This document shows, one piece after another, positions 56,801-64,000 of a stretch of 64,000 nucleotides of DNA. Below the pieces are notes generated by a model, which was not told where the DNA came from, made no database searches, and was given only the letters and a program-made list of their open reading frames with translations. A program made the translations under genes and the position numbers. This DNA comes from Ailanthus altissimus (Eukaryota; Streptophyta; Magnoliopsida; Sapindales; Simaroubaceae): the NCBI GenBank assembly GCA_946807835.1, contig OX327690.1:6482501-6546500 (forward strand). Direction: 5' to 3'. Position 1 is the first letter of the stretch. Every line of letters starts with the position of its first letter.

Positions 56801-58400
56801 TCTTGTGTACTCCAGTTTGATGGATGTTCACTACAAACCAAATAATTTATGATATGTGCATACCAAGGTATATGGCTTATAGCGAAAAGATGTTTATCAG
56901 GGAAATCATCTCGAATGGGTGACAAATCAATGGAGTCAGTGAACTCAAGGTGGAATAAATGATCAGTAACAACATTTTCAATGCCCTTCTTATCTTTGAT
57001 AGCTAGATCAAATTCCTGCAAAAGAAGAATCCACCTAATTAAACGGACTTTAGAATCTTTTTTAGAAAGAAGGTACTTAAGGGTCGCGTAGTCAGTAAAA
57101 ATAATAATAGGTGAACCAATCAATTAAGAACGAAATTTGTCAAAGGAAAAAACAACAACTAATAGTTATTTTTTAGTAGTAGTATAATTCATCTGAGCAT
57201 CATTCAAAGTCCTACTAGCATAATAAATAACAAAGGGTTTTCCCTCCTTTCATTGCCCAAGAACTTCTCCTACAACATAATTACTTGCATCACACATAAT
57301 TTCAAATGGGAGGTTCCAGTCTAGTGATTGCATGATAGAAGCAATGGTGAGTTTGGCAATGAGTGTTTGGAATGCCTCCTCACACTCTTGTGTCCATGTA
57401 AATTCAACATCTTTTAGCAAAAGGTTATACAATGGTCTAGATATGGCAGAAACATTTTGTATAAACCTCTTATAAAAGCCAATGTATCTAAGAAAAGATT
57501 AGACATCTTTTACCATTTTAGGTGTAGGTAATTTAGAGATTAATTCAATTTTAGCCTTGTCAATCTCTATCCCTCTTTCAGATACAATGTGCCCTAAAAT
57601 AATTCCTAAAGATACCATGAAATGACATTTCTCCTAATTTAGCACAAGTCTTTTTTCTTCACACCTACTCAAAACAGCTTTCAAGTTCAGTAGACATAAA
57701 TCAAAAGAATTACCAAAAACAGTTAAATCATCCATAAAAACTTCTTTACATTTTTCAACCACATCAGAGAAAATACTCAGCATACAATATTGAAAAGTAG
57801 CTGGTGCATTACATAATCCAAATGGCATTCTACGAACAGTATAAGTACCAAAAGGGTATGTAAAAGTGATTTTTTTTCTTGATCTTCTATAATTATCTCG
57901 ATTTGATAATATCCTGAATACCCATCAAGAAAGCAATAAAAGGGATGTCCAACTACACGTTCTAAAATTTAGTCGATAAAGGCAATGGAAAATAGTCTTT
58001 TCTAGTAGCTGTGTTAATTTTCTATAATTAATGCACATCTTCCAACCACTTATTAACCTAGTTGGTACAGGTACCTCATTCTCATTTTCTACAACAGTAA
58101 CCCCAGATTTCTTAGGCACTACTTGAGTTAGACTTACCCATTAACTATAAAAAATTAGGTAGATTATACCCGCATCTAATAGTTTTAAGATTTCTTTCTT
58201 CACAACTTCTTTTATTATTGGGTTAAGTCTTCTTTGTGGGTCTGTACGGGGTTGGGTACCTTCCTCTAAATGAATTCTATGGGATCATTTCAATGGAGAT
58301 ATACCTTTAATATTAGCTATGGTCTAACTTAGTACAGATTTATGTTCTTTTATCAATTTTATCAATTTCTTCTCTTATTTAGCACTAAATTCAGAAGAAA
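56801..58400 (-). pseudogene. Athila-2 reverse transcriptase and RNase H
   Basis: RT at 58380-57480: SGWKMCINYRKLTQ, MPFGLCNAPATFQYCMLS, and KEVFMDDLTVFGNSFDLC, in which the catalytic FMDD is intact. RNase H at 57432-56900: [37 protein letters not shown] (the usual DHA changed to DYA), [17 protein letters not shown]. Frame shifts and stops occur at about 57900, 57630 and 57250. This is the better-kept RT active site of the two Athila elements. Confidence 0.8.
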
Positions 58401-58548
58401 TGATGACAGGAAAGGTATGACCTGGTCCCAAGAATGTGTGTTTTAAACCTTTGGGCAGTAAAGAAAGCTCAACTTGTGGTGTCTCAAGCTTTGATGGTTT
58501 CGGTTTCTCCCTCTCTCATGGCAACTCTTCTACGCGTGGCTGTCAAAA

Positions 58549-59024
58549 TCAAGTCCCTTTATCCTGTGAGTCAAAAATACTAAACACATCAGTTGTTTCA
58601 CCAGGATAATACAATTCTTCAAAATCAAAATCAAAATCAAAGAGGTTTTCTAAAGAATCAAAGCTATGATTTTTATAAGCTTCCTCTGCTATAAGTGTGT
58701 CTACCATATATGAATGATAGCATTCGTCTTCTACTCGTGGTTGCTTGTCAATATGAAAAATATTCACCCCAAGAATCATATTCTCAAAAGATAATTTCAT
58801 TAAACTATTTTTGCATTTAGTAAGAGCGTTTGCAGTGGCAAGAAAAGGTCTCCCCAAAATAAGAGGGATTTTAGACTTCATGTTAACCACAGTGTGAGTA
58901 TCTAAAATAAGAAAATTAACAGGGTAGTAAAATTTATCACTTTGCAACAAAACATCTTTTGCTTTTTCCCGTGGTTTCTTAATTGATCGATTAGCTAATT
59001 GTAAGACTACAGATGTATGTTTAT
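58549..59024 (-). pseudogene. Athila-2 protease (second part)
   Basis: Reads HTSVVLQLANRSIKKPREKA, KDVLLQSDKFYYPVNFLILD, LILGRPFLATANALTKCKNS, matching the Athila-1 protease (VILGHPFLATSNALINCRNG). The catalytic segment lies on the other side of the Copia LTR at about 61235 (CWDLGASVNLMSNSIYL). The 190-codon frame 58549-59121 begins inside the LTR: its first 32 or so residues are LTR-derived. Confidence 0.85.
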
Positions 59025-59029
59025 GTTTA

Positions 59030-61182
59030 TGTATTTTAAGGTGTATGCATGTGATTGTGTACATATTAAAAAAATTAAATACACGTATCATATACATGAA
59101 TATGGCAGCGGAATTTATCATGTAATCAACATATACACATGTACTTTAATTCTTAACAACTTATGAATACAGAAAATATACCTTTGAAGACCTCAGATAA
59201 AGATTTTAAATCCGAATTTCTTTGCTCCAACTTTGAGCTCACCTTGAAATGCACTTTTGTTCAATTCTAGTTCACAATAATCTGGTGGGATTATGAAGCT
59301 AGAATAGCAGCAGTATAATCTCCAGCAATAAGGTTTGATTACTTGAAAGAAAAATAAGAAGGATATATTTTTCTTTCTCCTTTGGTTTTTCTCACAAGTC
59401 TTTGTTCAATGAAAAACTCTCTCAACCAATTCTTCTTTTTCCTCTCAATCCTTGCACAAAAATTGATTCACACACTTGTTAACACACATGAAACCCAACA
59501 ATTTTTAGTGCTCTCAACACTTCACAAGTGCTCCACCAAAATTAGATTAAGTGGCCAACTACCAAAATAATTTTTTGTGGCCATTTTAATGGTCTAATAA
59601 AATTAACCATTAATCACAAAATAGCACTCTACTTAATTTATTTTATGTTTCTCAAATTAGGAATGTCTTCCATTTAGGAATAAAATAAGAAATAAATAAA
59701 ATCATATTTTTATTTAAATAATATTTATTTAATTATTCAAAAACTATTTGAATAATTAATATTTACCTTATTTGATTTTACTAACATGGTTAATGGATGG
59801 ATTCATGATAAAATAATTCATGAAATAAAATTGTGCCACTTGTTAACATCTAATTAGTTAATAACTCTTGCCAACTAATTAAATGATATACTTAACATTT
59901 AAATCTAAACAAGTGCACAACCCGAGGAACCCCGAAACATATTTTCGGTTTGCTGAAATTTTTAGGATGGAACTGTTCAATCCATTATGTTGCCCTAGTG
60001 CACAATAAGTACACTTCATATTGTGAGACTCTCTAGGTCGACGCTCGAATTTTTATATGGAACTCCTCCATAAGTCAGTGAATGATGCTTCACACACATG
60101 TTACGGATATTACAAAGCGGCGCGTTAGATCATACAAGTTGAGGTTATAACATATTCATATAATTCCTCCATCATTTATATATGGGTAGGGCAGAGATAT
60201 AGATCAACACCTTAAAATCTCCATATTCTCAACCTAAAGATTATCTCTAGAATTGTATTTCAATAAATAATATTCTCAAATATTTTTGTAATATTATTTA
60301 TCCCTAGGGTTAAACTCTTTTCCCTGGAATTACTATTTATGGCCATAAGACTTTCTGAAATACAATCTATAGAGCAATAAGATATAGTACTCACCCAAAT
60401 TTGTTGATGGATCCCATATCTATGTACATCGGACTCTATGAGCATCGGACCATACCCAGTGGTCAGACTATGAAAGGTTTCTGACATGTGTGGAACCAAA
60501 GTATGGTGAATCACTCACAAGCCCACCGTGGCACTGAGGTCAAAGGACCACGAATACTACTCAACTCAAAAGACCCTCCATTGATGTCTTTATAGGATGT
60601 CTATTGGAGATTTTTGTGAGTCTGTTCAATATTCAGTCTTTACTGAATACCTTTGTCTCTATACGAGCTTCTACTAAACTCATGGTTTGCTAAGACTAAC
60701 CATCTGGACCATTTAGATATAGACATACACCAATTTATATATTTATTAAGGTATTCACTAACAGACCAGCATCCGTGAAGATAGATTAGGAACATAATAT
60801 ATGAGAACATATTTGTATAATGACATTTTCTAGCACTATTTATAACTCCTTGCAACTACATCATTACTAATATATTCTTAGGTCTTTGTCCCATTTCAGA
60901 CAAGGCTTTAACTCTTTAGATATCGCTGACTCTTATAACCTGATAACTCTTATCAGTGTCAACTCATAGCATTTATAACTCTCAGCATTGCTAATTCTTA
61001 GCACTGAGCTAAACTCATTTAGACCAGATTTGAACTCTTTCAGATCGTACAATGTCTGAAACGTTACAAGCATCTTACCATATATAAATATAATTAGCGA
61101 TTTAATGAAATAATAATACTAGTATAAATATTAAACAAATATTCATACATAAAGAGATAGCATGTAAGCACAAATTCCGATA
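59030..61182 (-). mobile_element. Solo Copia LTR inserted in the Athila-2 protease
   Basis: 2153 bp, the same LTR as Copia-A (30566-32667). The minus strand starts TATCGGAATTTGTGCTTACA and ends CACCTTAAAATACA. Perfect 5-bp TSDs GTTTA lie at 59025-59029 and 61183-61187. Removing the LTR and one TSD leaves the Athila protease frame continuous. No Copia PBS or gag is attached, so it is a solo LTR. The frames inside (for example 60260-60514, 60640-60855) are not genes. Confidence 0.95.
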
Positions 61183-61187
61183 GTTTA

Positions 61188-63147
61188 ATCTCACCCAGTC
61201 CTAATTACAAGTAAATAGAATTAGACATTAAATTTACACTTGCTCCTAAGTCCCAACAAAGATTGACAAAACTCATATGTCCTAATTTGGCAGGAGATTG
61301 TAGGACATCATAGGTTTTTATACTTGGGTGATGTCTTTTGTTCAATTACTGCACTTACCTGTTCTGCCAAAAATACAATTTTCTTTATATGGTGTTTACT
61401 TTTGATAGTGCATAGATCCTTAATGACTTTTGCATAAGTTGGAACCTGCTAATCAAATGCAACAAGGAAATATTAATCTTAACTTGTTTTAAATGTTCTA
61501 AAATCTCACCTTGAATTTCTAAATTTTTCCCAACAGGTCGAAGAGCTTGAGAAAAAAGCACTGGGATTGAAAACTTATGTTTGAGCTCTTTTTCCACTAT
61601 AGCCTCTTTTTTAAGGGGGCATCTTTACTACTCGTAGATGTGTTAGTTTCAGAAGTAGGCTCACTCACAATCTTAGCACTTCAAGTAGTAATGGCGTTGA
61701 CTTCTTTGAGATTTTATGCATTAAAAGTATAAACTTGTGCCATTAATTGTCTTTTTGGATTGGATTGAGGTTAAGATGGAAACTGACTTTACTCTTGTAT
61801 AGTTAAGGCACTAGTCAGCTTAATGATTTGACTCTTGATTTCTTTGTTTTTTTCTATCACCTGTGCAAGAATTATTTCAAATTTTTTATTAGTCTTATTT
61901 TATGCCTCTATAAATGCTTGTAATATATCCTCTAAAGGACTCTTGGTTGGTTATGCATTATATTGAGGTGTAATATAAGACTTAAGTGCTTGTTGTTCTT
62001 GCTTCTAATGGTTGTTGGCTTGTTGGTCAGATTTTCAACTAAAGTTTAGGCGGTTTCTCCAACTAGGATTATAGGTTTCAGAGTAGGGTAAATAAAGCTT
62101 CTTGTACATCCCTTGGGCATTACATTGTTCCTCATATATCCCTCTCATCTTACTATAAGTGGGACAATCCTGAACTAAGTGTTCCGCTCCTCCACAGACA
62201 AAACAAACATCATTTGACTCAACCCTAGCAACTGTATGGGTGACCCTTTTATCTTTAGTGTTTAAGGCCTCTAATTTCCTAGTTAAGACCTCTAACTAGG
62301 CTTTAAGGCTATCCTCTTCCCTAAGATGAAAAATGTCATTAGGTCGTAACCTATTTGTACTTTCAATAGCGCTAGGTCCAGTCCATGTATGGACTTTTTC
62401 GGTTAAGTTATTAAGAAATTCTATAGCTTTCTCAGAATCTTTGTGAAGAAACTCCCCATTACACATCATCTCAACAAATTGACGCTCTTTAATTGTGAGC
62501 CCCTCATAAAAATAGCTAACCAAGTGCCAATTTTCATACCCATAGTGAGGGCACAGATTTAACAACTCTTTAAACCTTTTCCAAGCTTGATATAAGGTTT
62601 AACTGTCTTTTTGGAAAAAGGAAGAAATCTGTCTTTTCAGGCCATTAGTTTTATGTTGTGGAAAGTATTTATTGAAAAATGCTTGGGTCATTTTTGCCCA
62701 AGTTCCTATAGACCTTGGCCTTAAAGAGTATAACCAACTCTTTACTTTGTCTTTCAAAGAAAAACATTTAAGCATAACAGTGTCTATAGCTTCACGTTGG
62801 CTATGGAATGTGGCAATTACCTCTTCAAATTTCCTAACATATACATAAGGATTTTCATTATCTAGACTATGAAAAGTGGGCAGAAATTGTATCATTCTAG
62901 GTTTAAAATTTGAATATGGTATATTATGTGGAAATATAATACATGATGGTGTGGCTATGTGAGTAGGATGCAAGTAATCTTTTAAAGTTCTAATAGGGTT
63001 ATCCTCGTGTTGGCTCATTGTGTTGGAATTATAAGATGAACTAGATGGTGAATTCTCTTTTCTTACAAATTGTGGTGGTGGTTCTAGTTCTACTTCTCTC
63101 ACAAATCTTCCTCGTTTGTCTCTAAGTTGAAAATTATATCCTAACAA
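61188..63147 (-). pseudogene. Athila-2 gag and start of protease
   Basis: From the ATG at 63147: MLGYNFQLRDKRGRFVREVE, TLKDYLHPTHIATPSCIIF, NFKPRMIQFLPTFHSLDNEN, MTQAFFNKYFPQHKTNGLKR (180 codons open), then LCPHYGYENWHLVSYFYEGL. The zinc knuckle CFVCGGAEHLVQDC (CX2CX4HX4C) is near 62200. A Gln-rich linker and KNLEIQGEILEHLKQVKINI (61530) lead to the protease catalytic DLGAS near 61235. Its plan equals Athila-1 gag. Stops at about 62598, 62290 and later break it. Confidence 0.85.
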
Positions 63148-64000
63148 ATTTTTTTTTTTTGTTTTTATTCTTTTTTTTAATGAAAAAAATTCTCAAGGAA
63201 AAATTAAGAAGTGAAATAAAACACAAGAAATATAAATGAGTTAAGTGGTAAGACCAACCAAAAAATATAAATATAAAATACAATAAATTAACAAAAGATA
63301 ATAAACTGTAAAGTACAACAAATAAATAAATAAGTACAATAAATAAATTAAAAAAAAATAAATTACAAAGTACAATAAATAAATAAATAAATAATTAGGC
63401 AGTAGAATCAGTCATTAAAATAAAAAAATACAATATATTAACTAAAGAAAAAAATGCAATAAATAAATAAAAATAATATAAAAAAGTACAATAAATAAAA
63501 AAGTGCAATAAACAAATAAAAGAAAAAAAGTGCAATAAATAAATAAAAAATAAAGTGCAATAAAAAAATAAAATACAATAAATAAATAAAGGAAAATAAA
63601 GTGCAATAAATAAATAAAGTATAATAAATAAATAAAAGTGTAATAAATAAATAAAGTGTAATAAATAAATAAAATAAAATAAACTAAATTAGGCGGTACA
63701 ACCAGCCATTAAAATAAAATAAAATATGACAAATTAACAAAAAAATAAAGTGCAATAATAAATAAAAGAAAATAAAGTGAAAAGTACAATAAATAAATAA
63801 AATAAAATGAACTAAGTTAGGCGGTAGAAATAGCTATTAAACTAAAATACAATAAAATAACTAAAGAAAATAAACTGAGTTAGGTAAAACCAACCATGAA
63901 TAACAAAATAAATTACAACAAAGAAAATAAATTTAAAAATTAAATTTTACAAAGAAACAAATGTACAAAGTTACTGCTTTAATATTGATAAACGTAACCG
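63148..64000 (-). repeat. Athila-2 leader: AATAAATA low-complexity with spaced motif
   Basis: A-rich leader dominated by (GTG)CAATAAATAAATAAA runs between 63240 and 63830. Units TTAGGCAGTAGAATCAGTCA (63395), TTAGGCGGTACAACCAGCCA (63689), TTAGGCGGTAGAAATAGCTA (63817) and TTAGGTAAAACCAACCATGA (63880) recur, each followed by AAAATAAAA-like sequence. They resemble the Athila-1 leader repeats. The 5' LTR and PBS are not reached before the window ends. Confidence 0.75.

Larger units (their letters stand above)
49677..64000 (-). mobile_element. Athila-2: second LOG-carrying Athila-like element (partial)
   Basis: The minus strand runs leader (63148-64000), gag, protease split by a solo Copia LTR (59030-61182), RT, RNase H, integrase with a tandem triplication, ORF-X, LOG and a 1567-bp 3' LTR. 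The gene order and all accessory frames match Athila-1, but sequences have diverged enough that DNA identity is patchy. The 5' LTR lies beyond 64000. It has more stops and duplications than Athila-1, yet retains the FMDD box of RT. Confidence 0.9.

Noticed and set aside
63240..63830. AATAAATA run considered as a satellite or polyadenylation cluster
   Set aside because: It occupies the Athila-2 leader between gag and the expected PBS, and matches the A-rich spacer layout of the Athila-1 leader, so it is treated as part of the element.

Overview
This is gene-poor, AT-rich plant nuclear DNA, probably from a eudicot and from heterochromatin. I see no intact host gene, tRNA or rRNA. Nearly everything recognisable is LTR retrotransposon, nested and decayed. 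Element ends were placed from paired LTRs, TG..CA termini, target-site duplications (TSDs), primer-binding sites (PBSs) and comparison of related copies within the window. All percentages of identity and ages are left unstated because no alignment could be run.

Layout. 1-5931: old fragments (a Ty3-type gag remnant, a Copia remnant, a possible Athila/Tat-type LTR end). 5932-11145: a minus-strand Copia element (Copia-1). 11150-32667: a plus-strand Copia element of the same family (Copia-A), head-to-head with Copia-1. It is interrupted by a complete minus-strand Athila-like Ty3 element (Athila-1, 14074-25851, 1430-bp LTRs) and by a solo Tekay-like LTR (26850-29615). 32672-33604: an inverted Copia LTR fragment. 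34114-34351: a probable hAT-type MITE. 36030-48756: a third Copia element with both 2.35-kb LTRs and a TAGTT TSD (Copia-B), interrupted by a second copy of the same Tekay-like LTR in the other orientation (42246-44996). 49677-64000: a second, diverged Athila-like element (Athila-2, minus strand) whose 5' LTR lies beyond the window. It is interrupted by a solo Copia LTR (59030-61182, TSD GTTTA) and carries a tandem triplication in its integrase.

The most interesting content is shared by Athila-1 and Athila-2. Between integrase and 3' LTR, both carry the same two extra reading frames in the same order: an unrecognised frame of about 205 codons (ORF-X), then a full-length, intronless homologue of LONELY GUY (LOG), the plant cytokinin riboside 5'-monophosphate phosphoribohydrolase. 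A TATA box (CTATAAATA) precedes the LOG start in both. Both LOG copies are now broken, each by different changes, and ORF-X has stop codons at the same two positions in both copies. This looks like a retrotransposon lineage that captured a cytokinin-activation gene before the two elements diverged. I do not know of a description of such a family, but I could not search for one.

A second shared pattern is in the Copia family. The untranslated leader of all three copies holds a motif of about 21 bp four times, with nearly the same spacing in each copy.
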